From Gilvibacter sp. (GTDB lineage Bacteria; Bacteroidota; Bacteroidia; Flavobacteriales; Flavobacteriaceae): a stretch of DNA of 59,432 nt. The DNA is taken from NCBI RefSeq assembly GCF_013214815.1, contig NZ_JABSPU010000012.1:1-59432 (forward strand), written 5' to 3'. Positions 41,544-50,730 of this stretch are shown here, one piece after another. The position numbers were made by a program, and so were the translations under genes. Position 1 is the stretch's first letter. The number at the start of each line of letters is the position of its first letter. The notes beneath the pieces were generated by a model. The model ran no database searches and had not been told where the DNA came from. It saw only the letters and a program-made list of their open reading frames with translations.

Positions 41544-43571
41544 ATGAAGCGCAGATTTTTTTTACTACCCTCAAAAAGCCACAGGTCTTTTTTCTTTGCT
41601 CTCGGCGTATTGATGCTCCTTGGAGGTTTCTCTCCAGTGATGGCACAACGTACGGGTGTACCGTTCAATCAGCAGCAGGGAGGTAATGATGGGCGCAATA
41701 ACAATCGCGGAGGTGATTTTGACAACAACATTACCAATCCAACGGACAAACCGCCGATTGAGCTGTACAAGATTATCTCAGTAAAGCGTGACACCACCAA
41801 TTTGGACACCACCTTGACCATGGCCAAGGATTATAAGTTCAATTATCTACGCAAGGACGATTTTGAGCTTTTGCCTTTTGCCAATGTTGGGCAGACCTAT
41901 AACAGTCTAGGATATGATCTGACCAAAGTGAGTCTGGCTCCTGAATTCGGTGCGCGAGCGCGTCATTTCAACTATATGGAAATTGAGGACACCTATTACT
42001 ACAGTGTACCTACGCCATTAACAGAATTGTATTTTAAAACGGTCTTCCAACAAGGACAGCAGTTGGATGCCTTCTTTACCATCAATACACAACCGAATCT
42101 CAATTTCTCTATTGCCTATAAAGGTTTACGTTCCTTAGGAAACTATCAAAGCACCTTGACCTCTACGGGGAACTTTAGATTTACGACCAATTATTTCTCT
42201 CCTGATAAGCGGTATAGAGCCCGAGCCCATATGGTCACGCAAGACCTGCTCAACAATGAGAACGGAGGGATTCGAGACGATTTCATTCCGATCTTTACCT
42301 CCGGCGATCCTGAATTTGATGACCGCGGACGGGTAGAGGTAAATTTTGAAGATGCAGAGAATATTTTGGTAGGTAAGCGTTTTCATTTGGATCACGATTA
42401 CGCTTTGATCCAGCCCGATTCCACCCAAACCAATACCCTGCGTGTGGGGAATATTGTGAGTTTTGAGGATAAGTACTTTGAGTATTTTCAAGAGTCTCCT
42501 TTTGATGGATTTGGCCCAGCCTATGAGACCAGCAACTTGCAAGACCGCTCTACTTTAGAAGAGTTTTATGCAGAAGGGAATGTAGAATACAAAAACCCGA
42601 TTGTAGGAGATATGCGTTTTTATGCGGGATATACCAACTTCAATTACGGTTATGAGCGGGTGATTATTTTGGATAACCAGACCATTACCAATCGTTTAAA
42701 AGGTGATTTCATTAGCGTTGGAGGTAGTTATGCCAAGCGCTATAAAGGGTTTGACCTAGAAGGTCGAATCGGCGTTAACGTAAGCGGAGAATTTGAAGGG
42801 AATTATCTGGAAGGTAGCGCTGGTTATGCTATAAACGATAACAACAAAGTACGCATCAGAGCAGCCATCACTTCTCGCGCGCCAAACTATAATTTTTTGC
42901 TACACCAAAGCGACTATATCAATTACAATTGGCAGAATGATTTTGAGAATGTGAAGCAACAACAGTTTCAATTCCTCTTAACTTCTGATAAGCTTTTTGA
43001 TGCTGAGGTGACCTATACTGGTATTGAAGACTACGCTTATTTTGATGGTGTGACTGTGACCTCCACAGACGGGACTACGAGCTTTACGACCCCGCGTCCC
43101 TTTCAGTTTAGCGGTCGTGTGGATTATTTAAAGGTCAAAGTGTCTCGTGAACTGCGTTGGCGTAAATTCGGTTTGAACAACACCATCATGTACCAAACTC
43201 TTTTGGACGGAGAAAGTGTATTTAAAGTTCCAGAATTGGTAACTAGAAACTCTTTGTTCTATGAAGACGAGTGGTTTAAAAAAGCACTCTTTGTACAAAC
43301 GGGTGTCACCTTCAAGTACTTTACGGCTTATGAGATGAACCGATACGATCCCGTTTTGGGCGAGTTCTATTTACAGAACGAGCAGGAGTTTGGAGGCTTC
43401 CCGCTGATCGATCTGTTCTTTAACGTTAAGGTGCGTCAAACCCGGGTGTACTTTAAATACGAGCACTTCAACTCACTCTTTAGCTCTAACCCCGATTACT
43501 TCTCAGATCCGCAGAATCCTTACCGCGATGCGGTGATCCGCTTTGGATTGGTGTGGAATTTCTTGTTGTAA
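41544..43571 (+). CDS. Putative outer-membrane porin (Bacteroidota type)
   Basis: A beta-barrel protein of 675 residues with an extended signal peptide (after MKRRFFLLPSKSHRSFF the hydrophobic core is FALGVLMLLGGFSPVMAQ). A Gln/Asn/Gly-rich linker follows (NQQQGGNDGRNNNRGG). The rest is made of alternating strands ending in the aromatic-terminated last strand AVIRFGLVWNFLL, as expected for an outer-membrane barrel. Conserved blocks such as DLTKVSLAPEFGARARHFNY and TPLTELYFKTVFQQGQ match the Bacteroidota putative porin family. It probably carries small molecules. It stands alone, divergent from rnhB and convergent with the next minus-strand gene. Confidence 0.9.
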   Translation: MKRRFFLLPSKSHRSFFFALGVLMLLGGFSPVMAQRTGVPFNQQQGGNDGRNNNRGGDFDNNITNPTDKPPIELYKIISVKRDTTNLDTTLTMAKDYKFNYLRKDDFELLPFANVGQTYNSLGYDLTKVSLAPEFGARARHFNYMEIEDTYYYSVPTPLTELYFKTVFQQGQQLDAFFTINTQPNLNFSIAYKGLRSLGNYQSTLTSTGNFRFTTNYFSPDKRYRARAHMVTQDLLNNENGGIRDDFIPIFTSGDPEFDDRGRVEVNFEDAENILVGKRFHLDHDYALIQPDSTQTNTLRVGNIVSFEDKYFEYFQESPFDGFGPAYETSNLQDRSTLEEFYAEGNVEYKNPIVGDMRFYAGYTNFNYGYERVIILDNQTITNRLKGDFISVGGSYAKRYKGFDLEGRIGVNVSGEFEGNYLEGSAGYAINDNNKVRIRAAITSRAPNYNFLLHQSDYINYNWQNDFENVKQQQFQFLLTSDKLFDAEVTYTGIEDYAYFDGVTVTSTDGTTSFTTPRPFQFSGRVDYLKVKVSRELRWRKFGLNNTIMYQTLLDGESVFKVPELVTRNSLFYEDEWFKKALFVQTGVTFKYFTAYEMNRYDPVLGEFYLQNEQEFGGFPLIDLFFNVKVRQTRVYFKYEHFNSLFSSNPDYFSDPQNPYRDAVIRFGLVWNFLL

Positions 43572-43575
43572 AATT

Positions 43576-44178
43576 TTAGACGGATTTCTGTTTCTCAAGT
43601 TTCTCTAAAAGGAAAGAAGCCACTGCTCCCAATATCCCAATTAGCCATGCTATTTTAATGCCGAAGATTGCAAATTTTGACGGTTCTTTAACGATAAGTT
43701 TTCGCTCTGGTTCGAGCTGAATTATTTCTTGAAGTATATTTCCTTGAAGCTTGTATTTTCTATTTTGAAGATCAGTGAATTCTCTATCTGATCTGGAGTA
43801 TTCGATTGTTTCGGTTTGTTTTTTCTGAGGAGTTATCGTACTTCCAAGTGAATTGTAATAGGTGAGACTATTATTGCGAATCGAATAAATGACAAGCTCA
43901 TCTTTGCCAGTGATTTTAAGGGTAAAGGTTCCGCCAGACTTATCCACCTGCCAGTTTCTAATAAATTGCCCGTTTGAATTGTACATCTGAACCTTACCGA
44001 AGTCTTGTAGGCCGAGAAATATGTTTCCTTCGCTATCTACTGCAAAATCCTCAACACCATTTAAGGGTAGTTCTTTGTTGTAATTAATATTCCCAGATGA
44101 TATCAATGATGCTCCGATAAAGTTTAATAATCCCCAAAGGATAAAAGCACCAGAAAATATACGTACTAGTGTAATCAA
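43576..44178 (-). CDS. Membrane protein with NHL-like periplasmic segment, last gene of the AAA operon
   Basis: A 200-residue protein with membrane helices at both ends (LVRIFSGAFILWGLLNFIGA at 4-23 and IFGIKIAWLIGILGAVASFL near 170-190). The middle contains GVEDFAVDSEGNIFLGLQDFGKVQMYNSNGQ, which resembles one or two NHL/propeller blades. The start is a TTG 9 bases after the upstream gene's stop. It may be part of the same operon as the five to six genes upstream, but it is the least certain member, as its style differs. Function is unknown. Confidence 0.65.
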   Translation of the reverse strand: MITLVRIFSGAFILWGLLNFIGASLISSGNINYNKELPLNGVEDFAVDSEGNIFLGLQDFGKVQMYNSNGQFIRNWQVDKSGGTFTLKITGKDELVIYSIRNNSLTYYNSLGSTITPQKKQTETIEYSRSDREFTDLQNRKYKLQGNILQEIIQLEPERKLIVKEPSKFAIFGIKIAWLIGILGAVASFLLEKLEKQKSV

Positions 44179-44187
44179 AATAAAAAG

Positions 44188-45873
44188 CTACTGAATCGTA
44201 TCTCCCGGCAGTTCTACCCGCTCGCTGTCAATGACCAAACTGTCCACCGCTAGCGGAATGATACTGTCTACCACTTTCTCTTGTTGAAAGTCCAGATCTT
44301 GATAAGGATACAATTGTTTATCCGTCAAGTTCTCATCGGCCTTCCAGGTTTCTCCCAACTGATCTAAAATAGCATCGCCCCAGCTGAGTGGCTTTTTGGC
44401 ATCTATCCAAACCACATCGCGGTAGTCAGTATCAATGAGTGCCAAATCTGGAGTCGCAGCTCCGTCAAACCTTTTGGAATCCTCACGGGCAGAGGTCACT
44501 GTGGTGATCACAAACATACGCTTGCGCCCGCCAATGTATTTGATAAAAGGTCTAAACTCTACCGGTCTATTGACAGACCAATCGTATTCTTTGCGTGACT
44601 CGATCACTTTTAAGGGCATAGCTGAAACCCCTGCCAAGCCTTCATTTTTAGAAGCGTGATTGTAGTAGAACAACTGATCGGTTCCATCCGCAGGAATCAT
44701 CACACTAAAAGAAAGGGTAGTGCGCTCATCACCTATCGGTTCTAAACCAAACCAGTGGTACAGCCCGTCATAGGCGCCCACGTTCATGCCTTCCCAATTG
44801 AAATCGGTGACGAAAGGTTGCTGGTTTTGATCAGCTTCCAGATCGGGGATTTTAACAGCTGTCTTTTTATTCCAAGGGAGTGGATCTGTAAATCCACCCA
44901 AGAATTGCAAGGACTGAGCTTGCATGCGTGAGACTTGCTCTGCCAATATATTCTGTCTTTGCAGATACGGATAGTTCTTGGTTTCCTCAGGTGAATAATA
45001 GGTTCCTTTTCCTATCAGGATACGCTCCACATAGTCCCCAAAATCGTGTGCTCCCGGTTCAATGACCATAACCCCTCCGTAGGTAGGATATGGAAAAAAG
45101 AAACCTTTCCATTTGATCAAACTCACTACTTGGACCCACTTGCCGTCATCGTTCTTCATATAGAACACATCGCTCGGCTCATAAGTAAAGAGCTTAAAGA
45201 ATCCGAAGCGCTGTACTACGGCGTTATAAGTGTTTCTGCTCCAGGCCAAAGATTCGCCAATAGAAAAGGTGATCTTCACTCTATTGTCTTCTGAAAAACG
45301 CGGAAATGGCGTGGTGGAATCCACATTGAAAAGCTCTTCGGTATTGTCATTGATGCGTTGCCAAATATATTCTTCGGCAGGCTGAACGGCCATAGTCCAT
45401 TGATTGGTGCCATCAACCCGAACCAAATGTGGTAAAGACACCTCTTGAGTCTCTCCAATAGACTCATAGGCCATGGTCACTATATTGTTGAACGGCTGAA
45501 TGCGTTCGTTCTGCGTAAGCGGTAATTCATGAATTTCGATCTTGTTCAGATCAGAGAACACATTATAAGACTGCATGAATTGATAGAGGTTCAAACTCCA
45601 GCCTACATACCACAGCAGACCAAACCAACCCGCTATTCCTGCAATATAACCTATACGCGCTCCGGTGGAAGGAGACCTTCTAAATCTTGAAAAAAGAAAG
45701 ACGGTAATGATTCCGCTGAGCAGAATCAAGAATATGTACTTGCGCAAAAACAGCAGTGCCGGCTGATAATCATCCCGCAGAATGAATAAGAGGATCAAAG
45801 CCAGCAAACCCAGCAGAATCACATTGCGTTTCTGCTTCTTGCCGCGTTGCCAATATCTTTTGAGTCTACTCAT
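44188..45873 (-). CDS. Membrane-anchored protein of unknown function (AAA operon)
   Basis: A 561-residue protein. The N-terminus is very basic (MSRLKRYWQRGKKQKRN), followed by three membrane helices at about 18-34, 42-61 and 73-95. The remaining 450 residues form a soluble domain, on the outer side if the basic N-terminus stays inside, with motifs such as NNIVTMAYESIGETQEVSLP, VSLIKWKGFFFPYPTYGGVM and LGGFTDPLPWNKKTAV. No catalytic motif is recognisable. It follows the 175-residue membrane protein gene after 10 bases on the same strand. With the AAA+ ATPase upstream, it could be the membrane platform of an assembly. Confidence 0.72.
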   Translation of the reverse strand: MSRLKRYWQRGKKQKRNVILLGLLALILLFILRDDYQPALLFLRKYIFLILLSGIITVFLFSRFRRSPSTGARIGYIAGIAGWFGLLWYVGWSLNLYQFMQSYNVFSDLNKIEIHELPLTQNERIQPFNNIVTMAYESIGETQEVSLPHLVRVDGTNQWTMAVQPAEEYIWQRINDNTEELFNVDSTTPFPRFSEDNRVKITFSIGESLAWSRNTYNAVVQRFGFFKLFTYEPSDVFYMKNDDGKWVQVVSLIKWKGFFFPYPTYGGVMVIEPGAHDFGDYVERILIGKGTYYSPEETKNYPYLQRQNILAEQVSRMQAQSLQFLGGFTDPLPWNKKTAVKIPDLEADQNQQPFVTDFNWEGMNVGAYDGLYHWFGLEPIGDERTTLSFSVMIPADGTDQLFYYNHASKNEGLAGVSAMPLKVIESRKEYDWSVNRPVEFRPFIKYIGGRKRMFVITTVTSAREDSKRFDGAATPDLALIDTDYRDVVWIDAKKPLSWGDAILDQLGETWKADENLTDKQLYPYQDLDFQQEKVVDSIIPLAVDSLVIDSERVELPGDTIQ

Positions 45874-45883
45874 GGTGTTTTAA

Positions 45884-46411
45884 TTAGTTGATCATGCCTT
45901 TGTCCTTTAGGCGTTCTCTAGCGCTCTTTTTAGGCGCTTCAGGTTCTGGTTCTGCTTCTGCTTCTGGAGTAGGCTCCTTAGCTTCTTCCGCCTCCGCTTC
46001 TGGCTTGCCTTCTGCCAAGTCTTCTATAAAGTCTCGTCCTTTTTGAACGGCTTCCACTAAGTTCTCCTTAGAGAGTCCTTCCTTGGTCACAAAGAAGGCC
46101 GAAGCGATATAGGTTCCCGCTAAGGTTCCGACTATGGCGCTCACAAAATACTGTACCACAAAAAGGTTGATCGGAGTAAGGACCATGACCAAAATCAGGC
46201 CTAATAGAAAACCTGCGGTGATCCACACCAAGCGCATCAAAAAAGGTTGGAGGTACAAAAAGCCTGTAGGGTTGTCGGCCACCATCTGCAGCTCTTTGCT
46301 GTGAGTGATCTTGTTCACCAAACGGTAGAACTTATTGTTTTTAGATTCGCGCCAGTAGGCAACAATTCCAAACAAAATGGCAGCTATAAATACAATGATC
46401 TCTATGGTCAT
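45884..46411 (-). CDS. Small membrane protein with acidic repeat tail (AAA operon)
   Basis: A 175-residue protein with an N-terminal helix (TIEIIVFIAAILFGIVAYW), then a loop, then two helices (LMRLVWITAGFLLGLILVMVL and FVVQYFVSAIVGTLAGTYIA). The last 60 residues are Glu/Ala/Pro-rich with the repeated word EAEAEEA and PEAEAEPEPEA, then a basic end (KSARERLKDKGMIN). The tail probably lies in the cytoplasm and could bind a partner. The start overlaps the stop of the upstream gene by four bases (ATGA), so the two proteins are made together. Function is unknown. Confidence 0.75.
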   Translation of the reverse strand: MTIEIIVFIAAILFGIVAYWRESKNNKFYRLVNKITHSKELQMVADNPTGFLYLQPFLMRLVWITAGFLLGLILVMVLTPINLFVVQYFVSAIVGTLAGTYIASAFFVTKEGLSKENLVEAVQKGRDFIEDLAEGKPEAEAEEAKEPTPEAEAEPEPEAPKKSARERLKDKGMIN

Positions 46412-47658
46412 AACTTAAATTCTTTATTGCGTTCTTTTATACGCGCCACGATCCAATCCTGATACGATACGTCATAGATTACAAAATGGGCGTAAAAGCT
46501 CTCTTTGTCAAACCAGTACAGGGCCACAGGATCTAGCGGCATAATTTTAACCAGCAGCTTCCAGATCAAAGCGCGGTGCTCATCTTCAATAGAAGAATGA
46601 GGTTCGTGCAAGGCGAGGAAAATTCGGTAATCTACCAGGTCCTTGCGTTTATATTGGTTGCTCTGGGCAATCTTCTCGTTATAGATCTCCACGCCGCTAA
46701 TGAGCTTGCGCTGAGCATCTGTCAAGGTGTTGAAATAACGCTTGTACAGAAACTCGTTCCCTAAGATCTCTGCCAAAGGATGTTCTGTTTCCTTAAGGTT
46801 TTCCACCATCAAATGCTTTTTGATGCGCAGGTACTTCGGAGTGGATTCTGAGCGCTTCAAATTGCATTCGACGATCAAATGATCTACTAGGGTCTTATGC
46901 AGTTCCTCGTGGTCCTTGTGGAACAACATCACTTCATGGGTGGTGTTGCTGATGGAACTCTTAAAGGTTTCCATGGACTCAAAGACCATGATCTCTTTGA
47001 TGAAGTCACGCAGGATAAATACGCCGCCATAGGCTTTGGTGTAAAAAGAGTTCACTTCTACACTGATGGGTTCCAAATGAACTTTGCGTTCCCGCAAATC
47101 TCCATAAGCTAGGGCAGAGGCCAAGAGCTTTTTGTGGATCTCTCGGTGGAAGAAATTGTTCCCTGTATTGTACTCCTCAATGAGGGCCATTTGCTCTGCC
47201 TTGTTCTTGTCCAAGTCCCCACTGATCTTAAAGTGAACGGTCACTTTTTCAATCTTCAAAAGATCAAAGGACTCGTAATAGGTATCTAAGCCTTGGTCTA
47301 TATGCAAACAGATCGCGGAATCTTTAGTAATGTCTTTGATCTCTCTTTGGTAGGCCGTAAAGACAGCGTACATCAGATCCCGATCAAAACTGTGGAAGGG
47401 TCTGTAAACAGGCTGATCAAACTGCTCTGGAGAAACAATGATCCCATAGGAATTGGCATCGCCCAGGTTGAGGTAGTAATCGTCTTTGAGCTCCGCAGCT
47501 ACCTCTGGACTCCACCCTAAACCGTCTATTTGAAAGCGTTTGAGCTTAACCGGTTTGATTCCCAACATGGCCAAACAGTCGTTATAGCGCGCTACCAACG
47601 GTCCAGAAACCGTGGTCAAGCCGCCGCCAAACAATCCTGCCTGTTGTAATTTCTCCAT
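46408..47658 (-). CDS. Uncharacterised soluble protein (AAA operon)
   Basis: A 416-residue protein with no signal peptide or membrane helix. Noticeable segments are GGGLTTVSGPLVARYNDCLAM near the start, VSPEQFDQPVYRPFHSFDRD, LHIDQGLDTYYESFDLLKIE and the C-terminal DPVALYWFDKESFYAHFVIY. I see no known catalytic motif and recognise no named family. It starts with a one-base overlap with the AAA+ gene's stop (TAATG-type) and overlaps the next gene by four bases, so it is translated together with both. It may be a subunit or substrate adaptor of the ATPase. Confidence 0.75.
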   Translation of the reverse strand: MEKLQQAGLFGGGLTTVSGPLVARYNDCLAMLGIKPVKLKRFQIDGLGWSPEVAAELKDDYYLNLGDANSYGIIVSPEQFDQPVYRPFHSFDRDLMYAVFTAYQREIKDITKDSAICLHIDQGLDTYYESFDLLKIEKVTVHFKISGDLDKNKAEQMALIEEYNTGNNFFHREIHKKLLASALAYGDLRERKVHLEPISVEVNSFYTKAYGGVFILRDFIKEIMVFESMETFKSSISNTTHEVMLFHKDHEELHKTLVDHLIVECNLKRSESTPKYLRIKKHLMVENLKETEHPLAEILGNEFLYKRYFNTLTDAQRKLISGVEIYNEKIAQSNQYKRKDLVDYRIFLALHEPHSSIEDEHRALIWKLLVKIMPLDPVALYWFDKESFYAHFVIYDVSYQDWIVARIKERNKEFKL

Positions 47659-49622
47659 TAATCTGTTCCTTTTTCAAACTGCTCGCGAGCTTCCATTTGA
47701 ATGTTTAGCTCGTTCACGCGTTGTTCCACTTTACGTTTAAAGTCGGTATCTGCAATGGTTGCTACGTTGTCTAAGTAGCGCACCACCTCTTGTCTTCTAA
47801 TGTCCGAAAAGTCCAGGCCTTTCATGTTCTGCTTCATCAGGTCCTGAAGCATGGTGTATTTGGTGTCGTAATCCTTTTTGAAATACAAGGTCGGATCCTC
47901 AAACCACTGCTCAGGCAAGTCAAAGTCTGTTAAGCGCAAGGAAATCGCAGACTGGATGTTTCTAATATCTCGAGAGGAGAAAAACGGAAAGCTCTCCTGA
48001 ATCTTCTTGTAGAGCTCCGCATAGAACATATGCTTGTCGTGCGCATGTTTGGATTCTACCTGCTCAAAGATCTCCAATACGCGCTCTTCACTAGGACGCT
48101 CAGCATGCTTTAAGATCTCCCCTAAATTCTTTGCCAAGCCTTGATTGGCTAAGTATTCGTATTTCTCCGGATCTTTCATATTCACAAAGCCTGGCATGGT
48201 TTCGTTGAGTTTGCTCCACCACAAATAGTCCTGATCCACAAAATCTGGAATGGTTCGAGCTCCATCGATCTTAAAACGTGCCTGCACCCTTGAGATCACC
48301 GCTTTGTCCAGCATCTCCGGTAAGTTTGTAAATAGACCAATGGCACTGTTTCCGTAGTTCACGGCATAGGCTCCTTCTGTGTAGCGTAAGAACACTCCAA
48401 TAACCTCTTTAACCCCTGCAGAAACTCCTTGAGCGGTACGTTCTTGCAGGTTGTTCTCCGCATCGTCTATAGGCGCAAAGATCAACTTAGTAGGGTCTTG
48501 CATGGGTTTCATCCACTGTACCATTTTCTCCGCAGAACCTCCTTGAAAAGTAGAGATCAACGTGTCTGGCATAGGATGGAACAGAAAGGGTATCTCCAAG
48601 ATCTCACAGTATTCCTTAAGCCGTGTCGCCATAGCGGCGATCAACATACTTTTACCTGTACCTGGAATTCCGTAGCCCATAAAAACCGGCATAAAGCCAC
48701 CCAACTCTTGGAACGGATTTTTCTTTGCTGCAAAATCATAACTCAGCATACGCTCAGTCAAACGGCGGGCAAAGTGCTTAGCGTCTCGGTTGCCTACAAT
48801 CTGTTCAAACTGGATCTTATTAAACTCTACACTCTGTGCAGTACCTTCAAAGACATTCTCCCAGCCAGAGACAGCAAACTCGCTGTTGTCTAGTTTATAG
48901 GTTCTGTCGGTAATGGTCTCTGTGTATTCTAAAGAACTGATGCGGAGTTGGATCTCACTAATCAATCCTTCAAAATAAACCACCGTAAAATCAATCACAT
49001 CTTTGTCTGAGGTGATCATCTCTGGATGGCTCAAATACTTGTCAAAGTAAAAAAGCATACAGGCAATTCCTTTAATAGGTGAAGCTAAAGAGACCTCAGG
49101 AATCCCCGCGAATTTATTTTTAAGCACAGTCAGATCATCAGAAGCATGAGGCTTCAGATCGAAAAGCGTCTTATAAGCAGTCCCATAGAGCATAAAGGCC
49201 GTGGCTGTATGCATCTTGCTGTCGTATTCTCTGCGGCGTGAAGCGTCTAAACTGCTGCGCTGCTCTTGCATGGCAGAAAGACCGCTGGCATCAGAATAGG
49301 CGTCCTTTAACCAAATACCCATACTGAGGCCTTCTTGCAGCGCCATAAGGGATTGGTTCAGAGCTAAAGGAATGGCAATAGAATCATTCAGCAAGCGCTT
49401 TTTAAGCCCTAAAATGGTCTTGGAAACAGAGGTCACGTCTGTTTTGCCATTGCCAGTCGCTTTAGAGAGGTAGAGTAGAATAGAATCGTCTTTGCCGTCC
49501 TTCTCTCTATTCTTGGCTTTCATACCCTGTTCCCATTGAACACCTTTAAGGTAAGAGGCCGCTTCTTCGCGGAGGGCTTCCAGTTCGTTCTTTTTGATGG
49601 GAAATGTGGTATTGTGTTCCAT
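47658..49622 (-). CDS. AAA+ ATPase with unusual Walker B (core of the operon)
   Basis: A 654-residue protein. The first 300 residues are helical and unlike any domain I know. The AAA+ module follows: Walker A GIPGTGKS (318-325), Walker B LIFAPIDDAEN (380-390) with Asp386-Asp387 then Glu389 instead of the usual DE, a sensor-1 Asn in LFTNLPE (433) and probable arginine finger in VISRVQARF (Arg445 or Arg449). The insert QGGSAEKMVQWM between Walker A and B resembles the pore-loop region of remodelling ATPases. The C-terminal 200 residues are a helical bundle. It lies 3 bases after the 350-residue gene. It probably forms a ring that remodels a partner. Confidence 0.87.
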   Translation of the reverse strand: MEHNTTFPIKKNELEALREEAASYLKGVQWEQGMKAKNREKDGKDDSILLYLSKATGNGKTDVTSVSKTILGLKKRLLNDSIAIPLALNQSLMALQEGLSMGIWLKDAYSDASGLSAMQEQRSSLDASRRREYDSKMHTATAFMLYGTAYKTLFDLKPHASDDLTVLKNKFAGIPEVSLASPIKGIACMLFYFDKYLSHPEMITSDKDVIDFTVVYFEGLISEIQLRISSLEYTETITDRTYKLDNSEFAVSGWENVFEGTAQSVEFNKIQFEQIVGNRDAKHFARRLTERMLSYDFAAKKNPFQELGGFMPVFMGYGIPGTGKSMLIAAMATRLKEYCEILEIPFLFHPMPDTLISTFQGGSAEKMVQWMKPMQDPTKLIFAPIDDAENNLQERTAQGVSAGVKEVIGVFLRYTEGAYAVNYGNSAIGLFTNLPEMLDKAVISRVQARFKIDGARTIPDFVDQDYLWWSKLNETMPGFVNMKDPEKYEYLANQGLAKNLGEILKHAERPSEERVLEIFEQVESKHAHDKHMFYAELYKKIQESFPFFSSRDIRNIQSAISLRLTDFDLPEQWFEDPTLYFKKDYDTKYTMLQDLMKQNMKGLDFSDIRRQEVVRYLDNVATIADTDFKRKVEQRVNELNIQMEAREQFEKGTD

Positions 49623-49625
49623 ATA

Positions 49626-50678
49626 TTAAAGGTTTACAGCAGGGATTTCTATAGGGTTCTGTGTCAATAAATTCAGTTCGTCCGGAATGTCGTTGTACAA
49701 AATCTGCAACGTCCGGTGGGGTGCAAAGAGCAGGCGTTCCCGCTTGGGTTCTGACCAAATCTGGAAGTGCTGCTTGTTGAAAAAGCTCCCTTCTTTAAAG
49801 GTGCCTTTGGATTCGATATGCGCCGCTCTGAGCGAAAACGCAAAATTCGATAGGTCCAGATCTTTGTTGCCAATGGCTTTGAGCAAACTGTGCGTAATGG
49901 CCAGTTCATCTTTGGCAAAGATGCTGTGCAACGGCCCAAGGTCAATCAGCTTTAAACTACGCGGATACAGTTTAGGCAAACGCTTGTCAATGGCATAGGC
50001 CATCATCTCTACGTCCATATTGCGATCCGCAACCTTTTCTAAGGCTTCATAGATCTCCGCCTGATAGTCCGCAACGCTGGTCTTGTTCACGTCAAAGTAC
50101 ATATAGCCTACAAAAGGCCTGTTGAGCGTAACGTCATAAAAGGACCAGCTCACCAAATTGCGACCAATAGTTCTGTCGTTGGTACGCACAATTTTCCCTT
50201 GTACAAAGCGTCTAAAGATATAGTTGCGGTCTACCGATGTATAGTAAACAATAGACGCCGCTTGATGTAATTTTTTATCTGCTACTGGCTTTTTTTGCTT
50301 TAAGAGCGTGTCCAAAAACTCTTCTTTGAGTTGCAGAGCCGGAGGCAATTTTTCAATGAATTCTTGCTTGAGGGCCAGATCATTGAGCAAGTACCGGAAC
50401 TCCAAAAAGTTTGGAAATCCGGACTCCGTGAGATCGATCCGCATCTTTTCCTCATCGTCAAAGAGGTACTTCACACGGAAAGCTTCCAAGCTGTAGAGCA
50501 TCAAGTCACAGTACTGGGACAGGAACTCGAGTTCGCGTTCGGTACAGATGTCCTTTTGTTTTAGGGCATCAACCAAAGCATTGAAACCGTGTTTGACCAG
50601 TTTGAAATACGCCTTGTACTGTTCTTTGGTTTCTAGAACCGCAGAATCCAAGGGAGTAACTATGTCATGTAAGCCCAT
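49626..50678 (-). CDS. Uncharacterised soluble protein (AAA operon)
   Basis: A 350-residue protein with no signal peptide. The N-terminal half is helical (YKAYFKLVKHGFNALVDALKQ, then LEFLSQYCDLMLYSLEAFR). The C-terminal half contains RTIGRNLVSWSFYDVTLNRP, then FVGYMYFDVNKTSVADYQAE, and ends in TLQILYNDIPDELNLL. No catalytic motif is visible and I recognise no family. It stops 3 bases before the AAA+ gene starts, so the pair is co-translated. The gap to the coiled-coil gene upstream is 52 bases. It is a likely partner of the ATPase. Confidence 0.75.
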   Translation of the reverse strand: MGLHDIVTPLDSAVLETKEQYKAYFKLVKHGFNALVDALKQKDICTERELEFLSQYCDLMLYSLEAFRVKYLFDDEEKMRIDLTESGFPNFLEFRYLLNDLALKQEFIEKLPPALQLKEEFLDTLLKQKKPVADKKLHQAASIVYYTSVDRNYIFRRFVQGKIVRTNDRTIGRNLVSWSFYDVTLNRPFVGYMYFDVNKTSVADYQAEIYEALEKVADRNMDVEMMAYAIDKRLPKLYPRSLKLIDLGPLHSIFAKDELAITHSLLKAIGNKDLDLSNFAFSLRAAHIESKGTFKEGSFFNKQHFQIWSEPKRERLLFAPHRTLQILYNDIPDELNLLTQNPIEIPAVNL

Positions 50679-50730
50679 AAGCTCTCGCTTTCACGTGAAA
50701 GTTTAAAATTAAAAGATGTGGCTTCGGAGT

